A stretch of DNA of 64,000 nt. Origin: Coriolopsis trogii (lineage: Eukaryota; Basidiomycota; Agaricomycetes; Polyporales; Polyporaceae). The first letter of the stretch is position 1, and each line of letters begins with the position of its first letter. The DNA lies in NCBI GenBank assembly GCA_020543525.1, contig JAHYIO010000037.1:620001-684000 (forward strand). Direction: 5' to 3'. The position numbers and the translations under genes were made by a program. Below the pieces are notes generated by a model. It ran no database searches. It had not been told where the DNA came from and was given only the letters and a program-made list of their open reading frames with translations. Shown here piece after piece: positions 43,207-56,427 of this stretch.

Positions 43207-45560
43207 TCACGATGATTTCTTCTTTCCTCCGCCGAACATACGGCGAATGAAAGCGAAACGGACTTTTTTCTTCTGCGGTGTCGCCTCTTCGGGCTTCACC
43301 GGTAGCCTAGTCCTGATCCATTAGCACGTACATCCACCTTCGCTACATATGAAGCACTCACTCGTCAACATACACTGGATAGTGTCTTTTGAGTTCCGCC
43401 CTCACGTCTAGTATGTCGGTCCCATGTATCTCGCGCAGAGTATCGGGAACGTTGAGCTTGCGTCTCCACACGGCCATACTATTCCCCGATGGCGAAAGTA
43501 GAAAAACGAAGACGATAACTTGGAAGGCAGGGTCATATAGGGTGACCGACGACTGTAATGTAGAATCGAGCGTGTTTTGGAGCTCACTGAGGGTAATCCA
43601 ATCAAACGCAGGTTGTGGCGCGGAGCCGTTGACGGAGGGTACTCGATAATCGGCGTTAGCGAACAGTGCGCCTCTCTCTCGAGTTTCGAGGAACTTCTCA
43701 AGCTGTTCAGATCCACGTCAACATCGCATCTTACAGCGGTAGCGCAGAGACTTACTCCGAGGGTTGCCAGACCGTTCGACATGGCCGCTATCCATCGTAG
43801 AAGGGAGCCAACACGAGGATCTTTCTCCGGGTTGAAACCCCATCGAAACCGCTCTTTTGCCGGACGATCACGACTGTACAGAGCTCTCTGTGCGGGTATG
43901 AGAGCTTCTCCATGAGACTCAATGAACGTGTTCTCGCCGAAGCCGTTACGAGGAGGCGCCAGTTCAAACACGGTCGTCTTCACCGTTCCGCTCACTGACG
44001 AGAGGCTCCCTCCTCTGGCCATTTTCATCGTGCGCGAAACTGGAGATGGTGTCCATATCTGCTGTCGAGCTTGACGGGGCGGTGAGGTTACAGGCGCGGG
44101 GGCTTGTGCGGGGGGATGCGTGCGGGAGATGGTGGATGTCGACCGGCGGGCATAATCGACAGTGGGAGAGAACCGTACGCGCTGATTGGTGCCATAGCCC
44201 CCACCGTGTTCACCCCAACCATCGTCCTCATCCTCTTCCCAGTCCTCGTCTTCGTCATAAGCTTCGTCCTCCTCCGGTATCGTCGACGCTCGATCCCCGC
44301 CCCACCCGTTGTTTTGCCACTGATTCCAGCTATCGGCATATTGTACTGGTTGAGGCCGGCTTTGATGTCCATGCTGAGGACGACCGCCTGCACGAGCGTG
44401 CTGTTCTTGAATGCTTTGCAGGAGACCTTGTTGTTCTGCTATGAGCTGGGCCTCCAGAAGGCTCTGTTGATTAGCATGGGCTGCATGTTGAGCTCGCGCG
44501 GATGGTTGCTGCCTATAGTGTTGCGGTTGCGACTGCGAGAAGGCTGCCTTAGTCTGCTGATTGGGGGCATCCAATAACGAACTCAAGATCTGAGAACGCT
44601 GCTGGTCTGACAGCACCTGACGCGTCCCACCGGCGGGCACGGTACCTTGGGCGGGATACGCATTCGCATTCGCGACCGCAGCAGGTGGGATATTTACCAT
44701 TTTCGCTTCGGCGGCCCAATTCGCCCATGCAGGTTTTGCTGCGGCAGCTTTCGGAGGGGGTGCGGGCTGATTCCAAGTCGAAGGAGGTTGGCCCCAGCCG
44801 GTTGTAGCAGCAGGAGCGGGTGCGCCCCAGCCGTGCGAAGGAGGCATCTGGTGAACGTTAGCGGATGGTTGCATGGGCGCCTGCGCATGCATATGTCTTT
44901 GCGACTGCGGGTTGTTTGGAGCACCGCCTTTCTTCGAGCCACCTCTGCCCATTCCATACACACCCAGATTATTGCTTGCGGGGGCTGGAGGTTGCCCCCA
45001 TCCACCACTAGCAGGAGCATTTGTCGGACCCCATCCGCCGGCAGTAGGAGCATCCCACCCTCCACCAGTAGGAGCCCCCCATTCCAAGGAACCTTGCTCT
45101 GGAGACGCAGCGTGAGGATCGCCCCAAAGCTGATCAGTGTCTCCCCGTGCGTCTTCATCCCAACCGTCATCCTCCTCCTCGCCGTCGTCGTCGTCGTCGT
45201 CATGGTGCGCTGGAGCCGGCCAGCCGCCCTCTGTAGGAAAGGGGACGAAGTTGTGAAGGACGCGGTCCATGACACAGTGCGGGTAGTTGGAAAAGATAGG
45301 ACCGTGGGGAAAGCATGGAGACAAGCGACGTGAAGACTGAGCTGAGGACGCAACGTGCTAGATGAGGGGCACGAACCATGACCAACTTCCGCGTGCGCGA
45401 ATGTAGGTTGCGCATGAACGCCGTGGCTAGACGGGTGCAGCGCTACAACAGCCGGGACTGTAGGTGGTGCGGCAGGAGATGCAGGTTTGTCAACGACCGG
45501 CTTGCTGGACGCGGGCTTTGCTTTCTTGATGGTCTTCGAGCTCTTCCCCATCGAGCTCAA
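43207..45560 (-). CDS. Gln/Gly/Trp-rich protein with a C-terminal CcmS-related-type domain
   Basis: Exons (minus): 45387-45560, 43756-45336, 43362-43702, 43207-43306; 731 aa. The N-terminus is Lys/Pro-rich. Residues about 80-420 are low complexity: acidic runs (HHDDDDDDGEEEDDGWDEDA), Gly-Trp repeats (WGAPTGGGWDAPTAGGWG) and Gln-rich stretches. The folded C-terminal part reads LYSRDRPAKERFRWGFNPEK, DPRVGSLLRWIAAMSNGLAT, LEKFLETRERGALFANADYR, FDWITLSELQNTLDSTLQSS, VTLYDPAFQVIVFVFLLSPS, GNSMAVWRRKLNVPDTLRE. I associate it with basidiomycete 'CcmS related' proteins, from memory. The tail is basic (FIRRMFGGGKKKSS). The first intron has a weak gttggt donor; translation could instead start at MDRVLHNFVPF (about 45264). 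Confidence 0.7.
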
Positions 45561-46013
45561 TGTTATGTAAATTGCGCGTGGAAGTCGTGTGGGGGAGCGT
45601 AAGAGGGTGGGGTAGCCTGCCGATCAAGTAGTCGCGATTACAATCAGGTGTCGTCTCGGCGCGCGACGTCGAGAAGCAGCATGTGGGTATTGAGAGCACC
45701 GTGCGCGGAAGTCAATGGTGAACCGGTCGTCCACGAGGCATTGGGACGTTGCAGACGTTGGCGCGTCGACGGAGTAGCGCACGTAGAGGGTGTATGCACT
45801 GCGTGGGAACTCTTCTTTGGGTATTGCTCGCTGTCCATTGCGCTCGACACGCTCTTCCTTCCGACCTCTAACTTCTGGTCCTCATCGGCGTCCAGGACGA
45901 CGAGGCTGCGTCTGTCGCCACTGACACTGTGGCGAGTTTAGCCTTCTCCGTGTACCATGCTCCTTGCCTGTCTGCTCTTGCGTCATTGAGTGACCTCCGT
46001 CCGTTCACTCACC
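45561..46013. other. Divergent promoter region
   Basis: About 450 bp between the starts of the CcmS-related-type gene (minus) and the STB6-like gene (plus). No coding signal. Confidence 0.45.
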
Positions 46014-49000
46014 ATGCCTTCTAGTCCCTCAAAAGGACGACTGTCTGGTTCCCCTAATGAACAAACCATATCCGGCTCTGCCCCTCGGTTAAAGTCGCCC
46101 ACGATGCCTCATCCATCATCCCCGCCTTCTCGGCCTCGTATTTCGTCTACCCGTGCGCAGACATACACGTCCACGTCTTCACTTGCCGTGCCGGTCCCTC
46201 CGTTCTATAGTCCACAGACATCCTCAATCAACGTTGCAAACGTGACGAAGCGTTTACTCATGCCGACGGTGCGTTCAGTGGTCAAGAATCCCGGAGCATC
46301 CCCTCGATTGCCACCGGCGAAGCCCTCTGCATCCAGGCTTGGGCGTACCCGAGCTGGCTCTCTTTCTGTCAATGTTCTCCCTGATGCGACGGAACGTACC
46401 ACTATTGGCGCAGCGGACTGGATCGACGGCGGTGAGAAGTTTGAAGTAGTCGAGGAACAACTCGAATTGGAAGGTTTCCAAATTTATGCCGTGGAGAAGT
46501 GGTACGCTTCCCAGGACAGTCTCTTTGGCCTGTGACGGCGTGGTGATGTTTCCTCACCAAGGGTCGTCGCCCGAAAACGCCCTGTCCTCGTGTTGATAGT
46601 CTTTACCGGTGATCCGAAACATAAGGTATTGCATTCCCTTGGATCTTGGGACCTCACCCTGGTAATATTCGACAGATAACAGTGACTGCATTGAGCCCTC
46701 AAGCGAGTCTTTCATCTACCGAGGCGCAGAACGCTTGGGATGAAGCAATCCGCAACTTGCGCAGGGAGGGCGCCCGCCCCAAAGAGGTGTGATACCTCTG
46801 GATCTTATGGTGGTACGCATACTGACCATCATGGCAGACGGAGAAAGGCATTCTAATGGTGACATCTCTTGCCAACTTTCGCTCCGATTACACCATCGTG
46901 CATATTCCATCAGGCAATTTCTTGGACGTGCGCGAGCAGCTGTATTCGAACATCAACCTCCTTCGGATGGGCTGTGGCGGTCGGAGTGCCCTAACACTAG
47001 AAGAGCCGAGGTGTGTGAGCTCAATATTATTGGTCGGGAAACAAACCCACACTGCGCGTTACCTAGTGATGCGACCAAAGATCGATTCATCGGCATGTAC
47101 CATGTCACTGACAAGGCCCCTTCACGATCTCGCGAGCTGTTTAATGCTACGGTACTAGAACTCGTAAAGCTTGTTCAGGCAGCCCTGTCAATATTCGGCA
47201 TGTTTGACCTTGCCCCTGAGGAAAGAAACGGCCTGTTGTGTGACATCACTTGCGAAGGCATTCAACGGTGGGTGACAGATATAGGAGAGCCGTATCTGCA
47301 CCTCGAGGTAATGCCGCCTTCCCGTTCAGATGATTACAACAGCTGGTTGACCATGCTTAGTCGACAGAAAAGGCCGCTGATCCCACTGTAATCGCGGCGT
47401 TGTTCAGTCTCATTTTGAGCACTCGTACAAAGATGCACGCGCTGGGTTTGGTATGTCAAATGTTACTGCTGGCGTACATGACAGTCTCAATGCTGTGACC
47501 TTCTAGATGGTCCCAAAGGACCCATTCCTTGACCCGCTAGGCTTCGTCCGAGGATTGGGAGCTTTCATAAGCTCTAAGTCACATTCGCATGCTCATTCTC
47601 CTCACATTCTCAGTCTGCCCACATCTCCGACGTCGCAAGCGAGTTCTGTGACGAATTCAAACGCGGCCGTTCCCGTGCCCCCGGCGCTGACTTCCAGTCC
47701 GAGTGCGGTGTTTCTCACACAAGCACTCATTGAGTCGATTGAGTCGCAGTACGAGAAGTCACGCCAGACTGAATCGTATAAAGTGCACCGCGTGCTCAAG
47801 AACAAGTTGGACGACCTTGCGATGGACCTCCGCACCCACGCTACCGAAAGTGGTGGAACAACGACAACACTCAGCGTGACCTCCGACCTCCCGGCGTTTG
47901 CGCGGTGCGTGGTCTCTTCGAAAGATGCGCCACAGAGCTTGCGATATCTCTGGACCGGTCGGCCTGGGTATGCGGAGAAGAAGCGGCGGGAGAAAGAGGC
48001 TGTCTGGAGCGATGGAGAACGCGAGCGGGAGGAAGGCGACAAGCACAAGGATACGGACAAGGAGGGTCTGTTCAGGAATGGGAGAGAACGCGATGATCGA
48101 GATAAGGACAAGGACAAGGAGCCAAGATCCGGGGACGAAGGCGAACGGCTTTGGTCGGACAGAGTTCAGCGCAAAGTGGAGAAATGGGCAGGGTGAGCAA
48201 AATATGGGGTATTCTTCATCTTCCGGCTACTGCTCACACCGGTACACCCCAGTTTCAAGGGAAAGAAACTCAGCGTCGACTTTGGCACCCTTGGGAAGGC
48301 GTTCATGCCGGAATCCCCTCGAGGTCCAGCCGAGAAGTCCGGACAATCCTCGATGGTGCCGTCAGTCGTCGTCTCAAGGTTCGTCTATTCATGCTATTAC
48401 AACCACGAGGCAGTCGGTGACCTTATTATAGGGAACCCGGAGAGGACGAGGACCCTCTCAGCAGCGGACAACAGTCGCCCATCTGTATGTCTCGATAACT
48501 TGTTGCTTTTCATCAAACAGACTCTCATGTCATATTGATAGCTGATGCACCAAACCCATTGATGCTCGGGGTCGGTTCACTACCCAACGCTGAGCGCTCC
48601 GCCAGCGAGCTGTCGGAGTACGACCGACGCGTCACTGAGTTCAATCAGAAACGTCCACACACAAAGGTTCAGTCGCGCATAATCAGCTGGTCGGACGCCC
48701 GGAGCGCCAGGGGCATGCTGCACGACAATGCTTCTAAAGACCCCAAGATCAGTGCAAGTCCTCTCGGCAAGGATCCCTCGACTCTAGTCGAAGAGGACAG
48801 TGTGTCCATCATGGACACCACCGATCTCGAGAAGCTGCACAGACGGCGTCTACTTGCAACTGGACCTGACCGGCGGCGTAGCTTCGACGACGCCTCAGAG
48901 TTTGCCGACGCTCACATCCTTCCCGTCGAGCGCATGCGCATCGACGTCGAGCTTTGCGGGCAGCTGCTCGTCATGCGCCGGCGCGAAGCTCATCTCGGCA

Positions 49001-49704
49001 ACGTCGTCGCCTGCCTCCAAGCCCTCGCATCCCGTCTGTCCGCCCAGAACGCCCGGCTACACGCAGACCACGAAGGGGCCCGCGGCGCGCTCGCCGGGCT
49101 CGACGCCCGTGCGGGGGAGCTGCAGAAGCTCGAGGCGCTCCGGACCGAGGCGGACGCGATCACGCAAGAGACGAACGCGCTCGCGTACGAGAGCGCGCAG
49201 TTCCTCGTCGAGGACCTCTGGCACATGGCCGCCCAGCCCCGTCATCGCGTTCTTGCCCACCGACAGAAGGTGTTCGGGACCGGGAGGCGGCTCCCGCAGG
49301 GCGTGCGTGGGGCCCACGGACCGTTCAGCCGTGTGCAGTGGACGCTCGATGGCGGGGAGCGCCTCGTGGACAGGATGGGGCGGACGGAGAGCGAGGCGGA
49401 GGAGGAGGACGCGTTGCCGCATCTGCCGGGGATGGAGATGGAGGAGGAAGAGGAGATCGATGCGGTCGAGCACCAGAACCTGAAGCCGACGTGGCTCCTG
49501 CGCTTCTTCAACTATTGGGGCGGTCGGCTTGGGCTCAGTCGAACGCAGGAGCCTCCTGCGCCGCCGGATGCGCAGGCGAAGGCTGCTGAGTCCCAGGATC
49601 AGAATGGAGGAGCCAAGCAGGAGAGTGGTGGGGTAAGTAGCGCGGTCGGGTTGCCGACAGAAGACAGTCGCGCGCAGTTGCTGCAGAGGACAGTCACCAC
49701 TTGA
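46014..49704 (+). CDS. STB6-like N-terminal-domain protein
   Basis: Exons: 46014-46501, 46562-46625, 46676-46786, 46838-47010, 47067-47307, 47373-47451, 47508-48192, 48253-48378, 48432-48484, 48542-49704; 1060 aa. A Ser/Pro-rich leader is followed by the conserved domain (about 150-400): LEGFQIYAVEKWVVARKRPV, LIVFTGDPKHKITVTALSP, TSLANFRSDYTIVHIPSGNF, LYSNINLLRMGCGGRSALTL, FNATVLELVKLVQAALSIFG. Downstream are a charged Lys/Glu/Asp linker (RERDDRDKDKDKE) and a C-terminal helical part (ERMRIDVELCGQLLVMRRRE, EALRTEADAITQETNALAYE). Yeast Stb6/Stb2 bind the Sin3 corepressor; extending that here is inference. Divergent from the CcmS-related-type gene. Confidence 0.85.
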
Positions 49705-49946
49705 GAGATACGGGCTGTATTCGGTCTTCACTCACTCATTGTCCGGCTTTCGTGTAGTTACGCTTTCGATAGACTCAGACTTCGCTATGCATCGCAGCAT
49801 GTACATGTAGGCGCAATTAAGTTATCATACCCGGAGTTTTACACTACTGTAGATGCACATACGCATATCGCAAGCAAGCAATGGATAGTAAGAAAGCACT
49901 GGTGCTAGTGACCTATACACGCACTACGATGTCTCATCTCACTCTC

Positions 49947-51403
49947 CTATCGCGTCTTAACCTTGCCCTGCGTCTTCCGCATCATCCGCTTCTTCTCGCG
50001 ATCGAGAATCTTTTGCTGCTCCGCCGCGCTCAGTTTCGCAACACGCTCGTCCCGAGCCTTCTTCTTCGCTGCCGCCTTCTCCTCCTCGACCTCTTCGCGC
50101 TTCTCGCGCGCCGCCTCCTCGCGGATCTGCTTGTCCACCTCCTCGCGCGTCTTCCGGAGCTTGGTCCGCGTCTCGGGTCGGAGCGCGGCGTTCAGACCCC
50201 CACGAACTCCGGGCAACTTCCCTTCGCCTGCGATGATGTCGACTAGCTGGAAGGCGGCGGCCACGAGAGGGAGCGTCGCGGATGCGTCAGAGGCCGGAGG
50301 GAGCGTGAGCGAGAGGATGAGGCGCTTTGTGCGCTCGGAGGGCTCGAGCGGGACCGAGGGGCGCGTGCGTGGCTGGTCTGTGAGGGACAGGGAGCGGAAG
50401 TATGGGAGCACGGCCGGCTGGGAGAGGACGGAGGTGAGAGAAAACTGGCCGTAGGGCTTGAACAGGGTGGTCGTAATGTCAGCGAACTCTGCAAGACCAA
50501 AGCTGGATGAATATATGAACGTCGATTTTGAGTAGGGTGCGTACCAGCCATGATCGCGAGAGATGGCGGGAGCGCCGGGCTGTCGGTGGTCCTGGTGAAC
50601 GTCTGATTTAGGGCGGTGAGCATTCCTCGTCCCGAGAATAGTAGGCGGAGGGGATTGTGCGCACCAAATCCCACCGCTCGTTCCTCAACTGCTTCATCTC
50701 ATTCTTTGCGACGACCGCCCAGACGCACTCTGGGACAGCCCCGTCCTTTCCTGCTGCCTCCTTGAATGTGAACTCGAGTTCCACGGTGTCGGCGACGCTG
50801 TAGTTCAACTCGATCATGCCGCGGATGAACTGGTAGAGATATTGGAAGAGGTCGTGACGTGGACGGAGGGTGAAGGTGGTGTGTAGGGATGTCACCGCAC
50901 GTCTTCCGGTGGAGAACACGAAGAAGTCGCTGTTCCCGTCTACAGCACGGGTAGGAGTCGGCAATGGTCAATCACTGTCAAGAGAGCCACGCACCTTTCA
51001 GGAGACCCTCTGCATTAGCTGGCCTGGAGAACTGCGTCTTATACAAGGGTAAATGTGCTTCGAGCCTGGTACGATGAACGAACATTGGGGGTAAGCACGG
51101 CTATGTCCACGTAGCAGGTTCCATGGGAGGGGCTAGGGCGTACCATTTGTTCGCTTTCCGTTCGTTCGCTCTCCTGCCAATGAAAAAGAACGCGAAGTAC
51201 ACCAGAGCAGCGGCGAAGAAGTAGAGCTCATTCTTGAAGTCTATGTGGGTTCATGTCATGGTATGCCAATATAGGAGGGCGCTCAGGAACTCACAAGCCG
51301 GCCGGAAGGTAAGGAACTTCCACCTAAACTCGAGCCCATCGTACTCTGGCGTTACATTGGGCATAGGCGGCGTAAAGAACTTGGCGATGTTGAGGGTCGC
51401 CAT
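49947..51403 (-). CDS. CCDC47 homologue (PAT complex subunit, DUF1682)
   Basis: Exons (minus): 51295-51403, 51144-51240, 50995-51065, 50665-50939, 50545-50602, 49947-50488; 383 aa. In animals CCDC47 is an ER membrane chaperone subunit helping insertion of multipass proteins. A TM segment (ELYFFAAALVYFAFFFIG) follows the N-terminal PEYDGLEFRWKFLTFRP. The lumenal/cytosolic body shows SDFFVFSTGRRAVTSLHTTF, LFQYLYQFIRGMIELNYSVA, ECVWAVVAKNEMKQLRNERW and LTFTRTTDSPALPPSLAIMA. The basic coiled-coil tail ends in the family signature LSAAEQQKILDREKKRMMRK then TQGKVKTR. Shorter than the human protein mainly because the acidic N-terminal region is missing, as in other fungi. Confidence 0.92.
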
Positions 51404-51841
51404 TGCGGGCGGGGAACGGACGTCGACACGAATGGTGGATGTTGGCGCAGAGGGACAGGCAGCCTGTGACAGACGCGTACAAGGAGGAAAGAGCGCCCAG
51501 GCACGTCGGCCTGATAGCCACGTGGGCGTGCTGAATGCTACTCAAGCGCTCAGAACATGTTACGCGCTCTACAGTGTCCTGTGGCTAACGAATGGACTTT
51601 GTCGGACACATCCCTGCTTCCTGGTGCCGCCGCCGCCAACGTGTGTTTTGGGGCTGACAAGTTGCCTGGCATAGAAGGCCCTGAGAACATCAACAAAAGC
51701 TAGCCGAGCGGCAGGGGCTGACGGTAGGGTCAGAGCTTAGTCTTCGTTCATATCCTGTCGCAGACGATTTCCACTCTCGCCCCAGTGCAGCCGCGCCGCC
51801 ATACGTGGATACATACCCGATCCGATTCGCACAATATCCAG
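51404..51841. other. Divergent promoter region
   Basis: About 440 bp between the CCDC47 start (minus) and the small gene at 51842 (plus). No coding signal. Confidence 0.45.
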
Positions 51842-52339
51842 ATGTCTGACCCGTCTTCCCAGGTAATGACTTCCATCAGGCTAGAAATGGACAAAGGAAC
51901 GCTTACTCGAGACCCATAGGAACCCAATGCGGAGTTCTCCCAGGCGACAGACTACGGCGCATTCGTTGTCGGTGTGCTCGCAAAGATGACCCGCACGTCC
52001 GGAAGGATCGACCAGATGACCCTGCGGAGGTGCATCGGCCTCGCATCCTCCTATCTGGTGACCGACGTGACGATGAACGCGGAGGAAGGCGTCCGATCGT
52101 GGGGCGCTGGGTTCAACCGCCTCGTGGACGTGATGGTCGCGTTGCACACGCGGCAGGAGCTCGATGTCGAGACGGTGAACGCGGCCAGCAAGGCGTGTTC
52201 GGAGTGCTGGAGCGTGGCGGGCTCGTGGCGGGAGATGGACGAGTGTCGGGATGGGGTGAAGATGATTGCGGCGCGGCTGAAGGGGCTGCTGGACGCGAAC
52301 GGGAAGACATACCGAGGACACGCGATCTATGTACCGTGA
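51842..52339 (+). CDS. Small hypothetical protein, 146 aa
   Basis: Exons: 51842-51862 and 51920-52339. The first exon is 21 nt (MSDPSSQ). The rest is compact and helical: FSQATDYGAFVVGVLAKMTR, IDQMTLRRCIGLASSYLVTD, VTMNAEEGVRSWGAGFNRLV, DVMVALHTRQELDVETVNAA, then a C-terminal CRDGVKMIAARLKGLL. No signal peptide or TM. I do not recognise a named family. The even, non-repetitive composition and the codon pattern argue for a conserved small fungal protein rather than chance. Confidence 0.72.
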
Positions 52340-52553
52340 CGCCAGGAAAGAAATGGTTAAGAGACTGTTACGCACATTGTTGTACCTGTACACGCCCATC
52401 GGCACCCTATCCCGCCAAAACAGGCACAGATCGGACATTCCACGTGGCTGTGTCCCCTGACGCAATCACCGCCCCGAGCCGTCCGCCGCCCGCTCGCCAT
52501 CGCCTCCTTCGGCTTCGTCGCCGTCTCTCCTCCTCTCATCACCGTCAGCCACA

Positions 52554-55500
52554 ATGGAGAGGACTGCATCACTACGGCCTCCCCGTCCCTCACGCTCCGT
52601 GCCCGACCTTCCCATGCCCCCTCGTGTCGACCGCCCTTCATCGCCGGAGTCCGAAGATGCCCATTTCGTTACCCCGCTTGCATCACCGCTAGTACAGTCT
52701 CCCGTCCACGAGAAGTCTCCTAGCTTGCCCCAGTCTCCATCCATAGAGCTCACCCCCTCATCCTCTGCGGACAACGTCTCCGACCTCACTCCCATACGTG
52801 CGCACTATCTCAAGAAGGAGTTGATCCACCTTGAATTCCAGAGAGAACTGGATGCTTTGGTCACAGCGCCGACAAACAATGTCTCGACTTTCTCTTACCT
52901 GGGCCCTCCGTTCACCTCTCCTCCCAAGGATGCGCCCCATTTGGATCTTCCTTTTCTTCGGTATTTCTTCCGGCACTTTGTCCTCTCCTTCCCATTCCTT
53001 GCCTCAGCTCCCAAGGACTTCTTTCCAGACAAGGTCCAGCCCTTCCTTGCATCCCTACTAGCCCGCAACCTTTCACCCACATCTGTTCTGGATGAAAACC
53101 CCGAGGAGTCGGAGGATGCTACACGCCATCGCTTGCTGAACAAGCTCGAGCGCAACATGTCTATGCTTCTCACCAGTGCTACTAAGCTGGTCGAGCCGGA
53201 AGAGGTTGTCCGGCTCACCCAGTCTGATCTCAATCGTCTCGAGATCATAGCACGGAAGCGGGCCGCTAGGGAGAGGCGTATGAAGGACAGCTTTGACGTC
53301 AACATAGTCTGTGTACGTGCCGTGACCGAGAAGAAGCGCATGCGCAGTAAGATGCACGAAGTGTGTTAGGAACAATCTATCCACATTGGTGTCGAATACT
53401 GATGGTGCAAATCGTAGGAGTTCATCGTTCGTACACGAAGAAGGGGCCAGCCAGACACGTTTGTCTCTCGCCGATATGGAGATTTCAAAACACTTGCCGA
53501 TGAACTGCGGAAAGCACATCCAGAAGAGATTGTGCCCCAACCACCTCAGAAGGACCGCAGTTTCGTCAATGTTACCGTCTCGCCTTCTCCGTACACTTCT
53601 TCCTTCGGCTATCCGTCACCTCCCTCTTCTGCATCATCATCCTCCTATCCAGGACATTTCTCACCTCCTCGCACGATGACCATGCCTCCTGTAAGTTCGA
53701 TGAAGAGCCAACCTGGACGATTATCGACCAACCTCTCAAGGCCTGGAGTCAGGGATGATCTGTACGATGCGGACCACAATTCGAGTAACGATTCCTTCTT
53801 GGTGACGTCTCCCACAAGCCCTGTATCCTCTTCGGGCGGCGGCTTGTCCCAACAGGCAATGCGTCTATCTAGGGAGAAGAACCGCCTGACATTGCGGTCG
53901 TATCTGCACTCCTTACTTCGATCGTCCACCTTTGCCTCCTCTCCGGTGTTGAAGTCGTTCCTGCTCAGCGGCCCGACGAGGCTGACTGAGGAGGAACTTG
54001 CTGACGCCAGGAGGCGCGAGGAGGCCGATAGGATGAGGGAAGAAGGGAGAGTGCGCTTTGCCAAGGAGATTTCTGCCAGGGTAGACGGACTGCGTGATAC
54101 AGTCCGCGGACTCAAGGGGGAGTTGCTTGGGAAGGGTACGTCCCAGGCTGATGTGCCTAGCGACGTTTCTTCACTCACGTACTGATGCAACCAGATGGTT
54201 TGACGCACGTATTTGGTACCGTCAAGGAGACTCCGGACATACGCAACTTACCCCAGAATTTCCAAGCGGTGATTGAGTGGGCCCGCATATCGTATGTCTG
54301 ATCCACCTGCTTCAGTCTGTCACGCTCATTGGGACCTCTCATCAGTATGGCGTCAACCGTATTCCATCACTTCGTAGCCTCCGACAGTGCCTCGGAAACC
54401 TTTGCCGGTTTGAAGCGCATACATGGACTAATGCCCTACTTTATGCTGAAGGCGGCGCTCAAAATCAGTAATCCAATGGGTATGATACGTGGTGTTCTTG
54501 ACCTTTTCCTGGCGCAACCATTTGGTGGGCGCAGTCTCCTCCAACGGATGTTCAGTGGTCAATTGCTGGAAGAAGTCAAGGCCCTCGAAGAGGACATTGA
54601 AGCTGTGAAAGAGAAGGTCGACGACCCGGTTATGTGCGAGAAGGTTCGGTTGTACGTATATGCGCCCCGCGAGATACAAGCGGTTTACAAGGCTGATGCA
54701 GGTGTGTGCTCCTTGTTTGTCGAATCTAACCCAATCCTTACCCCGATACGATGTTAGCGGCAGAGAACCTGCACGTCCTTGCTGTCGTCCTGCGCTCCGG
54801 CGAGCAACCGTCATTGTCACGAGCGCAAATGCAGCGTGTCATGTTCGCCCATCGTGCACACAAGCAATACGTCAGGTATCAAGAATCGCTGGATGACTCC
54901 GATGACGATGAAGGCCCGCAAGACGAGGAAGCCTGGCTGTTCGAGGACCTCAGTATACTTGCCAAGTTGTATGCACGCCTGAAGGATAGGGAGCAGCTCA
55001 TTGAGCTCATATTCCAAGTACGCTGTGATTCGTCTTGTTGATCGGACAATCATGCTGAGCTTATGTCACTGTCAGGGGTCGACTGCCGAGTTGCTGAAGG
55101 ACATCATTACGATATTCTATGCACCGCTTGCCCAGGTGTACCGTGCCGCGAGTATCGCAGACTCGTTGGGGGACCTTCAGAACTTCATCAACGACTTGAT
55201 CAAGACGGTCGAGCAAACCGAAGAGCGTAAGCCGCGCGCCATTTGATCTCTGTCATGTGGACTGACAGCGTACTCTACAGTGAGCCAAACGGATCCCGCG
55301 AAGACGGTACAAATCTTTATCGATCTGATCCAACGACACGAGCAATCTTTCTACAGCTTCGTCCACAAAGTCCATTCCAAGGGCGAGGGTCTGTTTACGG
55401 GACTAATGCGCTGGATAGAGCTCTTCCTGACGCTTATGCGCGATGGTGTGGGGGAGCGGATATCCCTCGAGTTCCTCTTGCCACACACCGGTAGTGATCG

Positions 55501-56427
55501 AGAGAACATCATGAAAGAGGTCGATGCGATCGCTCTCTACCACTACAAGCTCAAGGTCGCGTATGAAGCCAAGATTCGGAGGCGGTTCGGACGAACTCAG
55601 GGCATGAACGACGCGGATGCGGAGGACGAAGCTGCGGCCGAGCTCGTCAATGGGGTCGTGCGCGACCTCAGTTTTGGCGAGCTCATCAAAGGGGATGCGG
55701 AGGACCTGGCCGCGCAGGAGACGGACGAAGAGGAAGACTCCAGCGAAGAGGAGTTTAGCTCAGGCTCTGGCTCCTCAAGCTCGGGGGACTCCGACTCCGA
55801 CGATAGCGAGACGGACAGCGAAGAGGGTACCGACGGTGACGCTACCGAGCGCGACGGGACCCCACATCCCGGACAGATACGGCATGCTGAAATCCAGCAT
55901 AGGCAGCCTACCCGCGCGAAGACCGTCGGCCACTCTCCCTTCCGCCAGAACCACCACGCCAGGCTCGACCAGCCCGCGCGCCGCTCAGCAGACAACCCTC
56001 GACCGGAGAGACCGCCTCTGCCCCAACGCGAACGGTCACGAACGCTGTCGTCGTCCAGCCGTCTGCCACCGACAGCGTCGAGATTCAAGGACCTGCCCCC
56101 ACATCCTGGCGCCCCCCTTCCGCGCCCGAGCATGAAGGACCTCCCACCTCCGCCTCTCCCCGGGGCGCCTCCTCGGACTGCCCGGCAGCAAGAGAAGCTG
56201 GCCGACAGGAATGAGGGAACGCCGGCAAAGGCCACCAAGTCCTCACCGAAGCCGAAGAAGAAGGGCGAGGCGGCCCCGAGGCCTCCGGAGCTCGAGCACA
56301 TCCCGAAGCTTCTCCCGCTGTTTGTGGAAATGGTGCGTCCAGTGTCTGCATGCGCCCTGTCTCCTCTAGATGTGCTGATGTCTGGTGTGTGTAGATGAGG
56401 CCGAATCTGATGACACAACGTCGTTGA
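52554..56427 (+). CDS. PXB-PX-DUF3818 phosphoinositide-binding protein (Lec1/YPR097W-like)
   Basis: Exons: 52554-53360, 53418-54135, 54195-54291, 54346-54701, 54758-55017, 55076-55226, 55281-56332, 56395-56427; 1157 aa. Residues about 80-225 are the PX-associated (PXB) domain (LTPIRAHYLKKELIHLEFQR, LPFLRYFFRHFVLSFPFLAS). The PX domain follows (EEFIVRTRRRGQPDTFVSRR, YGDFKTLADELRK); the RRYGDF Arg is the PI3P contact of PX folds. A Ser-rich insert and the C-terminal DUF3818 region come next (LKRIHGLMPYFMLKAALKIS, AENLHVLAVVLRSGEQPSLS). After about residue 920 it is acidic/Ser, then Pro-rich. Yeast Lec1 affects lipid droplets and ergosterol distribution; this transfer is inference. The last exon is 33 nt. 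Confidence 0.9.
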
